From Hirudo medicinalis (lineage: Eukaryota; Annelida; Clitellata; Hirudinida; Hirudinidae), in NCBI GenBank assembly GCA_011800805.1, contig MPNW01000003.1, positions 151,672 through 215,671 of the forward strand: a stretch of DNA of 64,000 bases. The letters are read 5' to 3'. Numbering within the stretch: position 1 is the first letter of the stretch; each line of letters opens with the position of its first letter. The translations under genes and the position numbers were made by a program. Of this stretch, positions 1-13,900 are shown one piece after another. The notes below the pieces were generated by a model. The model worked only from the letters and a program-made list of their open reading frames with translations, searched no databases and was not told the origin of the DNA.

Positions 1-47
1 AAAAAACTTTCAGTTCCTTAAATAATAACAAATCAAGTGCAAACTAC

Positions 48-3000
48 CTCTGGATCATAATTGTTGAAGACTTGCATTTTCGTTTTTTCCATTAGAACGA
101 AGGATGATGGATTGTCCTAGTTAATAAGCATTCTGTTTCAATTCTCAAAGTATGAAATTATAATTTTAATTTTAATTAATTGGTAATCACATTTCTGAAA
201 ATATGTTTTTGTGCTTGATTAATACTGAACCCAAAAATTTCTTTACCTTTGCCCATAGGAAACTCCAAACATCCTTCTTTTGAATATTTTCAGAAACGGA
301 CATTGCATTTCTGTTATCATTGCCAAACTTCAAGAATGAGAGCATGTTCTGGTCATCAATAATGGAAAGGCAGCTGTTCAAAATTATATTATAGCCATTT
401 ATGGAAGCAATGCACAAGTATTTCGTTATTTCTGACTTCATATGTTACAATTCTTGGTTAATTATTAATTTATAACTGATAAATTTTTGCAAAAGCCTAG
501 CTTAAGCACCTGGAGTCACAATTAAGTTGTATGCTAGTTGGCTTGCACTTCACTGTGTACTTGTTCTGTAGCATGATGTTTTGCAAAATGTACACCTGCA
601 AGATGCCTGAACATCGACCCTGAAAATTGTAAAGTCACCATAACATATTACTAATTATTATCACTTATTACTAATTACTATGGCAACAGCAATCAATTTA
701 ATTGTCAGAGTAATAAACATATAAGTGAAAGAAGTTAATGACATGCCAACCACAACAAGAAGGTTATTGGAGAGACACAAGCAACAGATTTGATCATCAG
801 TTTCAAGATCAGCTTTTTTCCAGTCGATATTCTCTCCACCAACACCAGAAGCAACATCATCAATATGGAGAAGTCTGAGTAATTAACATTTCTCTGGTTT
901 TATTACAGTTTTGCAGGTAATATGCAAAAGTTGTATAAATGTGATGAGAAAATTTTATATTACAACCATCCATTACATGTACGGAAAAATTACATTTTTG
1001 ATTTAATTTTTGGCCTACTTTTCAATACCAGCTTTCTTCTTTCCAGCAACTTCAACAGTTGAAAGCTGTCTGATATTCTTGAACTGCCAAACATAAAAGG
1101 CTGACTCTGATGTCACGCAGACATGACTGCTCGACATGGAAAAATACTTCAAGGGCATGTCAACCACTTTACTGTCAAGATACATCCCAATGGAATTTGT
1201 CAGAGTCAAGGTGAAAGCTGATGGGTTGCTCAGGCTTGAGACTGCCTTCACAGAAAAATCTCAAATTGTTCAATTGTACAAATAACAAGTATAGCAGTTA
1301 CCAATATATGGAAATTAAAGATATTTATAAATTAATATAATCAGTTGAGGAAAATTAGTAGCAAAGATTTGTTCTTACATCATCCTCCACTTCATCATCA
1401 TAAGGCTGAGTCACCAAACAGCAAAAGTCATCACATCCCATTATATGCAAAAGATTCTTCTCAGACTTTATAGTTGCCTTTAAAACATAATGTTTTCAAT
1501 CACAATCACAAGAAAATCATGACCTAAATTTCGTCGCCTCAAAATTCATAAAAATCTGACCACGTCTCTTTTGGTATCCCAAAAAATCATCAAATCCTCA
1601 GGTTCATGAAGTTTTGCATGAGCAAAGACAACTGTATCCTTCAAGTGGCACCACTAAAAAAAAATGCATTTAAAAAAGAAAAAAAAATGCACCAAATGAT
1701 TGTTAAAAATTATTATGCCAGATAATCATTTATTTGTTGTTGCAAGCAACAAAGACGTATCCTATTTGGTTTACTTTGTCGAGAGTTTTGAGATTCATCA
1801 GAAATCAAAACGCTTTTCTGACCTTGTAGCTAAGTCTGTAATTAGCCAAATAAAGATATGAATCGATCCCGACACCAAGCCTGATACTTCCTCGATCCCA
1901 CGAGAAGCTTGTGGTTTCTCGACCAGGCATTGACAACCTCGAAACCAGCTGCTTTTAAAAATCAATTTGAGCACAAAACAATCTTATAACATTTTTAGAG
2001 AAATTATTGTCAGCAGACAAACCTGTCCAATGGTATTGTAGACGTGGAGAAAACATTTGCTTCCATCACAACTTCCTAGAATTCCAATGAGAGTTCCATC
2101 GTCATTCCAATGGCTGGTCACGATGGAGGTGAATCCAGTCTCAAGATCTAGGGGATCTTAAAAAATAAATTATGAACCAAGTAAATAAAAACACTCTGTG
2201 ACTAAACACTTTGTGCTTGAGTAATGCAAGACCATGCTTGCAATCATTCAAACATTACATTCATTCTTAAATTCACAATTTCACTTTTATCAGGATGTTA
2301 GACAAGAATGGAACAAGTATCTTGCATCAGAAATAAGACACAAAAGTGAAAACATGACAGATGGATTCATTGCAACCTTCTCCAAGTTCATCCTTTATCA
2401 GCAAACACTTCCCATCTTTGAAGGTCACAGCAAGACATGGAGAATTTTTTTTGGCAAAGCTCCATTGCCATTATACCAAGAGATGTTTGCCAGGTGGCTT
2501 TCAGATACCTGGTAAGCTAATGTTTTCTGAGAACAGAAAATGAGAAAGTTATTTTTTTTAATCCAAAATTTTCACATCAATGAACTCACAATATGATTTC
2601 CCATGCCATCATATACATGAACTTCTGAATCATTCATGCCAAACAATAACTTCCTGCCATCTGGTGACCACTTTATTAGTAGATTAATAATGCAAAATGT
2701 TAAATATAAAGTAATAATAAAAATTAATTCAAGATAATTTTGAATTTAAAGAAGCTTCAAAATATGAGACCTCAACACAAGTCAATTTTCCCTTTAAATT
2801 CTTTCCCCAAATCCTATTCCCATCAACAGAACCAACTATTGTATCACCTTCAGAATGAATGCAAGATTTTATGGTTTATTGGAAGATTACAAGTTGTTTC
2901 TGATATTTCCAAACACAAACCATCTTCGTAAACTATGCAGATCTTTTGGCCATCTGATGTCCACCTTACATCCCTCACCACAGATGAATTTCTAGTATTC

Positions 3001-3873
3001 ACCATTTCCTCACACCAAGTGGCTTTGGGTAAATAGTTTTGTTAGATATATTGAGTTCAATCAATAGTACATTCACAAATAGCCAACATTTCACCAGAAT
3101 CCAAACAATGATGTTGCCTTTCTCATCCCCAGAGGTCAATTTCTTGAATTTTTCATTCCATGACACCACTACCACAGGAGCTACAAAAACAAATAATAGT
3201 GATGTCACTTTTACACAAAATAAAACCATCTATCTCATCACCTCTGTGTCCCTCCAGAACTTGATTCATGGTTAAATTGTTTGCAGTTGCTAGACTGGCA
3301 GCAACATTCTTTTCATGATTCTGACCTAATAAAATATTGTAATTTAAAAGATGTGAACTAATTATATTGTAATCAAAATGATAATTTGTCAAATTTATTT
3401 ATCACATTTATGATGTTTGAATTAAATGAATCTAAATCTGAATCTTGAATCTGTTTGAATCTAAAACTAACCAATTTTATTGTCAATTCTTATGACTCTA
3501 AGATATCCTTGGTCTCCTCCTATAGCTATAAATCCATTTGTACAGTTCACACTCACACATCTTACAATAACTTCTGTAGGGACAGATATCTGAATATAAA
3601 TCAAAATATTGTCAAGCTCATGTTTTGCATCGTTATCAACCCACTTTTATAAATTTATATTTAACATGTACTTGCAATCAGTAAAGTCACTAGCGCTATA
3701 AAGGAATAGTGATTTATAAAATGTCGGTTTTGATAAGGTTCATGATTTATAAGGTAATAGCACCACGATGACTATCAAGTCAACTATTAGAACCAAACAT
3801 TAAAAGATGTTAACAAAAACAGGAAAAAAATATTTGAAATTATAGTCACCTTTTTACTCATATAAATGCTCAT
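48..3873 (-). CDS. WDR35: WDR35/IFT121, N-terminal half (partial)
   Basis: Intraflagellar transport protein 121, an IFT-A subunit that carries retrograde and membrane-protein cargo in cilia. Seventeen exons: 3850-3873, 3472-3589, 3242-3325, 3095-3180, 2921-3022, 2771-2847, 2590-2670, 2377-2508, 2023-2156, 1823-1948, 1561-1653, 1379-1477, 1019-1245, 751-874, 510-619, 247-373 and 48-116. They give about 604 residues, roughly half the family length of about 1,180; the rest lies beyond the left edge. The start peptide MSIYMSKK matches the family start. WD-repeat landmarks in family order include [50 protein letters not shown] and DVWSFLWAK. Exon 8 is one base short at an 8-T run (2445-2452), and the exon 4/5 junction is one base out of frame with canonical splice sites. 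I read these as sequence errors, because all other junctions are in phase. Confidence 0.93.
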
Positions 3874-4629
3874 TGCGACTGTCACTTTTACTTGAGTATG
3901 GAGGATTCCGCTCTCGTCGTCTTAGAAACGGTACACTTCATAAATATTAATTTGTTAACATTAATAAATAATTATAGCACAAAACTATCTTTAGAAATTA
4001 AAATGTATATTAGACCCGCAGTAAATAAATCGATTAACTATTTCTTTTTTTAAGTGATTTATTACTTAAGAACGTCAAGGGCTTGAGTCGACTTTTTAAA
4101 CGAGCATTTCAAGAAGGAATCAGAAAGCACATGAATATGCTTATTGTTATTATAGCTTCTGATGGTTACTGATGGAAGACGTTTCCCATGTGCTCAAAGA
4201 ACCAATAATAACTTATCCTTATTGCGAACCGCTAGCCTATATAAAAATCAAGAAAGTTACCGATTGGAAATGTGGTTTACATTTCTGATTAAATTAACTT
4301 AAAAGACAGAACAGGGACGTCATTTCAGCTTCTTCCAGGGGGGAACACTCGCACAACATGAGACAATCCTTTTTACGCTTCTCGCCAAACGTCAGGAGGG
4401 CGCGACAGCTACTATGGGGATGGGGGACAAGAGGAATGAAGGAGATGGCTCCATGATATAGAGGTATTTATATATTTATCTCATTAACATTCATGTGCTT
4501 CTTGGTGGATGGATCTCATATCCAAAAATCGATCTTGACGTGCTTGTAACGTTTCTTTTTAATTTAATTTTAAATTTAATAGTTTCTTTGTATTTATCCG
4601 ATCTTTTGAGTGCTTTATATATCCGAACA

Positions 4630-4775
4630 GGATGTGAAGGTACTTTTTAATCGATCTGCCCATTTATATAGTGCCTCTAAACAAGGGCGTTCCCTGGCGG
4701 TACAGGCTGGGTCGCGAACACGGCACATTACGGCTGTTGCCATTACCATTAGTCCAACCTGCACGCCAACCAATT
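4630..4775 (+). repeat. Dispersed repeat family A, copy 1
   Basis: Copy 1 of a repeat also seen at about 25030-25200 (plus) and 32585-32755 (minus). Shared blocks in order are a GGATGTGAAGG-like start, CATTTATATAGTGCC, a short GC-rich part, and a core close to GCGAACACGGCACATTACGG. The copies differ by scattered substitutions and small indels, as expected for an old interspersed element. No coding potential or clear termini are visible, so it could be a SINE or part of a longer element. Confidence 0.6.
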
Positions 4776-6599
4776 TTAAGACCTCCCTCGTTGCTAAGGA
4801 TAATCAGTCTAGACCTCTCCGATGTCAACTAAATCAAAATCTTCATAGTGTACCTTATTTATAGTTAACTGCTGATGCCGATCATCTTCTTTACCCTCTT
4901 TTTATTATCTAAATCCTGCTGAGTTTGAACTCAACAATTTCCAACTGAGGAATGAATCACATGCATTCGTGAAATTTATGAAATTAAGTTTTATTTGTAT
5001 ATAATATTCTTAATTGATAATTAGTCAATGTCGTTTGCAGACATTATTAAATTCATGAAATCTACTTTTTATGTTTATGTATACTTTTTTTTTATATGTA
5101 AATATTTTTTGAGTCCCTTTGTGGCTGGACGGAGTGCAAAAATTCTTCCCTCTTTTTGTAATATTGGTTAACATAAACCGAAAAATTTTATTTGGTTCCT
5201 GTTTTTTAATGTTTATTTTTATTATAAATTAAAATTTATTGTTGAATTAATGTATCATGATTAGTTCGCAAAAAAGTCTGTTAGAACTTTGCGTCGATAA
5301 TAAGGTTTGTTGTCATTCTTGTTTTGCACAACGCGTGGCCTGAATTTTATCAATTCTCAGCGATAATTGCATCCTTTGGTTGTATGTAGTGATTTTGACG
5401 TTATTGAATCATGCAAATCTCTCAAAAGTCAGACTCGCTTCAGGTTGTAATGACCTAGATTTTACCTAATGAAATTCGCAAATTTCAAAGCGATAAATTA
5501 GCTTTGAAAATGCACGTAAATGTAAAGAAAATTAACAATGACATTGAATCGAAAGCAAATTGTTTCGTGATGCATTTTAGTATTGTATTAGAACTCATAT
5601 CACGGATTTTGCGGTACAGCCACAGTTTGTATTTATTTTTGTAAGCTTGCGAATGCCAGTTACGTACAATAAAATTCACATCTTATACTAATTCACAAGT
5701 ACAGCTTAACACCTCTGTAAAGTTTCACCATTCACAAAATTTAGATATATGGGAGTCTTTTCAATGACAAATTCTCAAATGTATTTTGTCCCCAATCCTT
5801 TAATATTCTCAGTATTTAAGAGAGTCTCTTTTAGCTAAGATTGTTTCTCAACAATAAGATGTGATTATTTTGCTAAGGTGTGTTTTATGTAAGCATTTCT
5901 TTAAAGTGACATCTGAATCATAATGATGTGATAAAATTCTTTTGAAATTATTCATCACCAACTGAAGAAAAATCCTTAAAGATAAAAAAAACATAAAGAT
6001 CAAATTTACTTTATGTTTTATTTTTATAAATATTACATTATTTGAAATATACATGTTTTACATACATATTTGTCCCAACAAACATTTCCTGGCTGTATCA
6101 GACTCAAACTTATAAAATGCAACTCTTAGTTTCAAATGTAACAAAGTAAAATTATTTAAATAATATTTACCAGATATTGAAAAAAATTTATTTGACCTCA
6201 AGACGTATATAAACATAATCGATAAAATTAAGTTTTTTTGCTAATGTTAAGTGTTGCCTCTACTTTTGAATCGCGGTATCAAGGTCATAAAGATTGTATT
6301 TTTACCGGTTGAAAGCACAAATTCAAATATCGAGATAAGCGGACTTTTTTTGCGCGTTTATTTGGATTGCTCCTAAAGTAACAAACAATGAAATAGTAAA
6401 TATAGGAATAGTAAAACCAAAAAACAATCCAAGGGAAACTTACACCCGCTAGATGGGCTGCCTAGAAATGAAATTAAACAATAGAACTAAAAGTAATACA
6501 GATGTTAAGATATGTTTCAAGTAAACAAAAGAGATAAAGCATAAGATTGTTTACAACATGATAATGCATATGGATGAACTTACAAAAGAGGTACAGAGG

Positions 6600-6830
6600 C
6601 AGAAGTGAACTCTCTTAAGGGCTTCTTAAAATAATAAAAAACGGATTAGCAAATAACGAGCAAGGCAATCTTGAAAAAACCCTGGGGCCTATGCAACGAG
6701 TGGAATGAAATTTAATATTGGATCTGGCAAAATCGGGTTGATATGGAGTCCAATTTCTGGTATCATGTGGATATAAAAGATTCAGAATAAGATAGTTATC
6801 AAATATTGGAGGTAACATATGATTTGCTTA
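6600..6830 (-). mobile_element. LINE reverse-transcriptase C-terminal fragment
   Basis: Translation of the minus strand gives LPPIFDNYL, HDTRNW, DFARSNIKFHS and GPRVFSRLP. This is the arrangement typical of the C-terminal end of CR1/L2/Jockey-type reverse-transcriptase ORFs (LPxIFxxxF ... YNTR ... GPxxWNxLP). The fragment is short and isolated: a dead 5'-truncated copy. Confidence 0.65.
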
Positions 6831-7474
6831 ACTTAATTTTAATTTTATTAGCACCCATTCTTAACATTTTTTTAACGTTTGGTCCCGAATTACAATTGAA
6901 TTTTACCGTATACCGTTGCAAAATATTTGGCGAAACGTACGTTTATTTTAGATCGCGTTCGAACAAAGTTCAAAGACCGATATTTCTGACACCGATTGAT
7001 CAAAAACTCTAAAATTTTATTATTTTTTTTAACTTACTCATCTAGGTTAACAAATGTCCAAATTTCAGCAAAATCCTAGAAATCATCAGATATTGTGTTG
7101 ATTTAACGTGGAATGCTCCTAATGCAATAGAAATTCTAGAACCGCGATAAAGAAACTGTAACATCGATTTTGCTTCAAATTCATCTGTTCCTAAAGCTTC
7201 CTGTCCTGAGGGCAGAGATGAAGGCGTCTCTTTCTTTTTTCATACCAATAATTATGGCTCAATATACAAACTCTTGACTGATGAAGTTTAATTTATTTAC
7301 ATAATATATGCAAAGTAATAAAATTGTGAAAATTTATACAATTTGCAATAAAGGCGTAATTCTTTATAATCTTTATTGCGAAATGTGATTGCAGGTCGAC
7401 ATTTTAACATCGATAAAATTACTACCTCAAAAGTCAAAACTCTCAAGCCAAAAGAAACAATTTTCACAAACATA

Positions 7475-10024
7475 ATGGAAAAACTTTCGACGGTAAGAAA
7501 CTATTAAAAAATAATTCAATCTAGGCATTAGTTCCAATTGGTTAATGCATGTAGTACCTTTGTTTAAACAGATAATCAATGATCCTGTGCATGGACACAT
7601 CGAACTGAATTCTCTGTACGTGAAGATCATAGACACGCCACAGTTTCAGAGACTCCGGTTTCTCCATCAGTGCGGTACAGCTCATTTCGTCTATCCAGGA
7701 GCAAATCATACCAGATACGAACATTGCATAGGGTAAAATTCACTATTTTTTTTACTTTCTACTTTATGCCCTACCTACATTGCTATAAATCATCGTTTTC
7801 AGTGTCTGCCATCTTGCGGAGACTATGTGCAAGTCATTGCAGTTCAAACAACCGGAACTAAACATCACAGATTCAGACGTCAAGTGTGTCGCCATAGCGG
7901 GGCTATGTCACGATTTAGGTAAGAATCTGTGGGTAATTAAAATTAGATTGCTTTATTTTAGTCTTTTACAATCTTTTGAAATCTCAGGCCACGGACCGTT
8001 TTCACACATATTCGACGGAACCTTCATACCGAACTTCGATGACGATTGGAAGGTCAGTTGCTATTAGTAAATATTTAATTTTAGAGGTTCACAAAAACCG
8101 TAACTCATTAAATTGATTTCGAAATATTAATTTTATTAATTACCGGTTAACAGCACGAGTATGGATCAATAACAATGTTCGACTACCTTATAAAAGACAA
8201 CCATTTGGAAAATTATTTCACTCCAGAAGACCTAACGTTTATTAAGGAGTTGATACATCCTCACAGCTTTAGGAAGGTAAGAATAATTTTGTTCGTAATT
8301 ATTTCCGCTTCATCAGCAGTTCAAATGTTAAGATTAAAGCATTAACGCATCTTTTAAGATATATCACGTAGCGATATAGACTTTCGTATCCTTTCTATGA
8401 ATTTTATAAAAAAAAAAACCTATTTAATTTTCGATCGATTAGGGAGAGAAGTGGCCTCACAAAGGCAGAGGCTCCGAAAAGAGCTTTTTATACGACGTAA
8501 GTATTTGAAATATTATTTTTAGTCAATCAATTTCTTCACGAAAGCTCTTTACCAACAGATCGTGGCCAACAAAAAAAATGGAATGGACGTGGACAAGTGG
8601 GACTACATCGTCAGGGACTGTTACTTTATGGGCATAACCACTGCATTTGATCACAAGAGACTCATAAAGTTCATGTCTGTCTTGGAAGTTGATAACGAAA
8701 GACACATCTGTACCAGAGACAAGGTTCGTTCAATTGAAAAACGTTTTAGCAACAATACTACGAAGCGTTTACAGTACATGATAATTTGTGATGTTAATCC
8801 GTTATTTAATCGTTAAAGGAGGTGGACAACATATACGAACTATTCCACAGTCGTACGCGTCTTTACAGACAGGCTTATCTCCACAAGACCAACCTCATTG
8901 TTGGCTACATGTGAGTTTCGGCTCAATTTGATAACATGACGTCAATTGTGCAACACTAAATTAAAATCCAATATAATTATATTTAAATATATGAAATTAA
9001 ATATAACAATTAATTACAGGATTTCTGAGGCTCTCAAGCTAGCAAACGACTTTGTGTTCATCGAAGGAGAAAATGGGTAAGAAGCATGACTGCATTTTTT
9101 AAATGTATTTTTCAGTGTGTCCGAAATGAACTTACAGAATTAATGGGCTAATGTGATTTATTTTAAATTTATATCAGAAAAAAATACAGAATGTCTGAAG
9201 CGATTTACGACATGACTGCCTTTGTGAAGTTAACCGATCACATCTTTCACGCCATTTTGTACTCGAGCGACGATAATTTAAAACCAGCCAAAAAATGGTT
9301 GAATAGGATCCTTTGCAGGCAATTGCCCAAGTCAGTAGGGGCTTTGAAATGTGAAGATGTTAGTACCTGAACTATTTGCATCGTTACTTTGTTAATGATA
9401 ATTGTTACAAGTTAAATAATATTAATATTTTAATTTTTGCCATAGAATTTGATGACCTCAGACATGGTGAGGAAAGAAATAATAGAATGTTCCCAGCAGT
9501 TCTCGGAAAATCTGGATCCAAGTGACATCATTATCATTGTAAGAACATCGAAAAATTTATTTTTTTAAAGCGTTTATTTTATTAAATAATAATAATATAT
9601 AATAATAATAAAATAGTTGACTTGTGTGGAGTAGCATAGCATCTATAGATTCTCCCCTTTTTAATGAAAGCATCGTTATTCAACTTTATTACAATTTTAT
9701 TCCAATTTTCATTTATAGAAATCAAAGTGGGATTATGGAATGAACACAGAAGACCCAATAAATTATATGTGGTTTTTCAGCAAAGAGAGCCCAACTGTGC
9801 CTTACAGGCATCATCAAATATCAGTAAGTACTTTGCCACATTTTCCTCTTCAGAAGTATTTCAACTTATACTTACAATCATTTTAGAAAACTTCCTTCAT
9901 GCCAAAGAAGTTTAAAGAAGTCCAATTCATGGTGTTTTGTTCTGAAGCAGATGCTGCCAAATACAACAGCATCAGTAAATGCTTGAAAGCCATGTGTGGG
10001 AAGTACTTGAGTGAGAGCATGTGA
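7475..10024 (+). CDS. SAMHD1: SAMHD1-like dNTP triphosphohydrolase without a SAM domain
   Basis: Hydrolyses dNTPs to deoxynucleosides and triphosphate; in vertebrates it limits dNTP pools and retroviral replication. Thirteen exons join in frame to 455 residues: 7475-7492, 7572-7732, 7803-7918, 7988-8052, 8154-8276, 8443-8496, 8559-8723, 8819-8910, 9020-9076, 9178-9358, 9446-9538, 9719-9823 and 9887-10024. HD-domain metal ligands are visible: H57 in RYEHC, H96-D97 in AGLCHDLG, and the later D in DVDKWDY. HGPFSH is kept. Residues near the allosteric nucleotide sites are also kept ([13 protein letters not shown]). Exon 1 encodes only MEKLST, directly before the catalytic domain, so the N-terminal SAM domain of the 626-residue vertebrate protein is absent. 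Splice sites are canonical and there are no frame breaks. An upstream exon carrying a SAM domain cannot be fully excluded, but the ATG joins in frame and none was seen. Confidence 0.95.
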
Positions 10025-10939
10025 ACTTTCAAATAGCCATGATTACCTGAGGTGATTATATGTTTGTGACAGTCATGCTCTTAATGTTCATGTTTTTACT
10101 TAAATATATTGCTTAATTTGTTACTGATTTGTTTAACTCACTCCTTAAGGTTTGTAGTTCTTGTCTTTTAGTCACATTCAATATCAGAGAATGTTTTGCA
10201 ATGTTAGATAGCTAATCAATTTTTTTCAATATTTTTGATGTCATTTGCTTGATCACCTGTTTCAAACAACCATAGTTTGATCAAGATCAATCTCAAGGCA
10301 ACTATGTATCATATTTTGCTCACTAAAACACTGGCTCTGGAGAAACAAAGATTGTTCCAAATAGTATATCAAACAGTAATCCACGCCTCAATGGCGGGCG
10401 AAAGTTTAAACCAATTGGTGTGAATCAGACAAACGTAACAACGCAGATAATGTAACAGTTCCTCACAAATCAAAACAAATCCAATGAAATGTTTAAGACT
10501 TTTGATTGAACAAAGGTAGTGATCAAGGTAATAGTAATTTGTGCTACCGATGTGTTCAATGATGTGTCACGATTGAATGAGGGATGAAGCTGGTGATTTC
10601 GCAGGGTAAAAAGCTGACAATTGAAAACATAATAATTCCATAAACTAACAATAAGCAGCGACATTATGAAAAAACTTTTAAATAATTGCACACAAAACTA
10701 AATCGCAAAGCAACCTGATTCAAATAAATGCAACAAAAATAGACTAGTAATACTAAAATTGAAGTTACTCTTCAATTATTCAGTCTCTCGATCAAAAGTC
10801 CAAGGTGGCAAAGCACCAAAAAACAGGGGCTTCACAAAAATTCCAGTTTAGAGACATGAAATTTCATCAGCAACAAAATGCAGAGTTCTTGGACAAGAAT
10901 TATTATTTTAGTGACAGCCTAACATCGCTTGTTCCAATG
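10025..10939. other. Spacer between convergent SAMHD1 and SPPL3
   Basis: Both genes end here (tail to tail), so it should hold both 3' untranslated regions and polyadenylation sites. No gene or element is recognised. Confidence 0.6.
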
Positions 10940-13900
10940 TCAGACTTCGAGGTTTTTCGGCGGAACGAGCGATCTGAATGGTTCACTCCACATCTTTCTT
11001 AGATCACCCTGCAAAACATTTATTAAACATGAAATGTGCAGACTTCCTTTTATAATTATATAATTCAATCTTGTAAATCAAAAACACCTTTTTGGTAAAA
11101 ACTTAAACATAAGTTATTTGGATATATACTATTGCTAATACTATCACTATTGATATGGTTTGATATTGTAATCATAAATTTTATTAACAATATAAATAAA
11201 GTGAAGTGTAATCAGGTTAATATCTACATTTTCAGTGGTTCATGCTTCAGAATCATACAAACTTTGAAGTAGGCCATGAGGATAAGCGGAAGGAGTGTGA
11301 AAGGAACGAGGTACAAAAGGGCCGGCTGAGTCGCCTGAAATACTTCTGATGAAAAGGTTGCTGTGAGGAGACCTGCATCAAATAGAAAACATACAAACAA
11401 TTTACAATAAATGAAGACCATTACAAATAACCTGTAATGAATAAATTGCACACCAAAGAAACTAAATATGTAAACAAACCCAGAAAGTAGCCAATGAGAG
11501 AACAGTGGAAGTAAGTTATCTTTTGAGAGCATGTCAGGGAAGGTGCAACAAATGGCTGTTCTCCATCATTCAGTTGGCTTCGCTTGTAAGCATCATATCT
11601 CAACACAAAACACAGCAACAGACCTGGCATCACCTGCAAAAATCAACAAATGAAAGCTCATGAAATAAATGCTAAGAACTTCTAATTCCACAAAAATTTC
11701 AACAAAATTTAACTTTTTTTTCAAAAATCTGCTTCAAACATTATTAATGCTTGAGAAAAAAAAATGAATCAAGTAAATGACATTCATTTTTAAAATGCAA
11801 TTAATTAATGCCAAGCAGAACAATGTTGGGACAACAGGAGACGTTTTACCACTGAAATTATTAATGAGATTCATAAATGCAGTCATATATCAGCCACATA
11901 AATTACTCACAATGTCACCAAGACCAAGCATAGAATAATGTCCTGTATTTTGCATGCTGAAAAGATTTTTAACAATCATTCAAATTTTATTCAAAGCAGC
12001 AGACACCTTGAATGATTTCTTTTACCTTGGAAAGATCAACTTCCCTGGCAGAGACAACTTTGGTGCTTCGCTCGCCATGGAAAATAAATTAAGTTTCTTG
12101 GACAAAATTCCAATCTATTAAAGAACAAGACAATCATATGAAACACAAACAAACAATGGTACTAAAAGGCAAGCTGCAGGGAGAAACAGGGCAAAACAGT
12201 TTACAAAAAATAGTAAAGTTGTGATTTCTTACTGGATTTTCTGCTGGTTGAGTTGCGACTTTCATCATGACATTTGTGCTGAATATGTATGAAGAAAAGA
12301 AAACCTAAAATGACAACATTGCCTAAAAATCAAATAATTCTCAAATGTGTAATTTCCCCTCATAAACTCACCCAGAATACATCATAGACCAACAAGCCAA
12401 TAAGAAGTAGGGTAGAAACTTTAAGACTAGGAAGTCGAACAAGGGCAATGAATGCAACGCAAAGCCCCATTCCTAAAGCTTAAGTATGAAATTAATTAAA
12501 TTACTTGCAATTCCACATCAATTATGATATTATCTTTAATTACCACCTTTAATGTGTTATCTTATTGATGCATTACTAAGATAATTTAGAATCATGAATC
12601 TAAATTTTATTTTGACTCCCTAAAATGAAAGAGTTGTCCATTTCAAAAGAATCTAAAAGCAAGTAGTAATAACAAAATCACCATCCATGAGAATCCAGTG
12701 ACCAGTAACAACCCAAATGCACACAATTCCTGATGAGAGACAGAATGACAAAATCTCAGCAGGAGTGAACCTGCCACAGCAACCAAAAGAAATCCTTGGC
12801 AAAAAAAGAAAAAAAGAAATTGAAAGTGGCATCAGAGCAAAGGAAATAATCAAAACTTACTTGTTGTTCTGGCTACAAGGACCTAAAAGTTGCTGACACA
12901 TTGGAAGAAGTAAAAATGCAAATGCAACTGCAGCTAAGACTATCAAGAATTATTATAAACTTTATTAAAATTCTGAACAAGCCACAACCATAACAATCTT
13001 GAACCCACTTGCAGAGCAGATGGCAAAGACAAGTTGAAGAGAATCGAAAAAGAGAAACATTATAAGGAGGGAGAGAGATGCTCCAAGAGGCATCATGACA
13101 GCCTGACAGGCATCCAATGTCTGAACTCCTGTTTGTCCATCAATATGAAAAATCAAAACAGATACAGCAAACCAAATGACGAGTAATTAAATTCAAATAA
13201 AACGAGAAATTAAACAATTTAACAAGATAGATCTGACTAAGTTTGATACGACAGGTTTGCATAGGCATAGCCATAGTGGGCAAGGGGGACATTTTCCCCC
13301 TATAATTCATAAATAATTTATTGATCATGAAACATTAAATTAAGAAAGCTTTCAACATCAATATTTATTATGTATTATGTTTTGATAGCTAAATTACAAG
13401 TGTCTTAGCCTTCCTTAGGTGTCTTTAGTGTGAAATTAATTTTTTGCTACTAATCTACCAGCATACTTTATCGTTGTTAATATTTATGTACACAAAAAAT
13501 ATTTGTCCCCTATCTCAACCAATTTTAAAATCCTGGCTATGCCACTGCAGTTTTGACATGACACTTTCATAATTACACATATACAATAATTTCATAATTA
13601 TAGCTAAGATTTATATTTGATTTGAACGATATAATTACGAATCAAGTTATTTGCTTAGTTAGTGATAGTCATTAAATCAGCCACTCATTGTTCTAAATGG
13701 ATACTTGAACTCAAATGTGAAGGTGTAAAGTTGTGTCTATTAAGAATCATTTACCAAAACAAATTGAACTAAGAAGTCATTTTGACTTGCAATGTTTTTT
13801 GCCAATTTTATAAGAAATAATATAAGATAACAAAATATAAATCATCTAATTCACTTTAGCAGCTAACCACAATATTTAGAGTTCAATAACTTCACAGACT

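Larger units (their letters stand above)
3874..7474. other. Intergenic spacer between WDR35 and SAMHD1
   Basis: The two genes are divergent, so this 3.6 kb must hold both promoters, but I see no clear core motif. It contains one copy of a dispersed repeat (about 4630-4775) and a minus-strand LINE fragment (about 6600-6830), listed separately. The rest is AT-rich with no supported gene. Confidence 0.6.

Noticed and set aside
7427..7724. Minus-strand open frames over 7427-7724
   Set aside because: Antisense shadows of SAMHD1 exon 2.
10805..11002. 65-residue plus-strand open frame
   Set aside because: Overlaps antisense to the last SPPL3 exon (10940-11008), which is confirmed by the conserved C-terminus.
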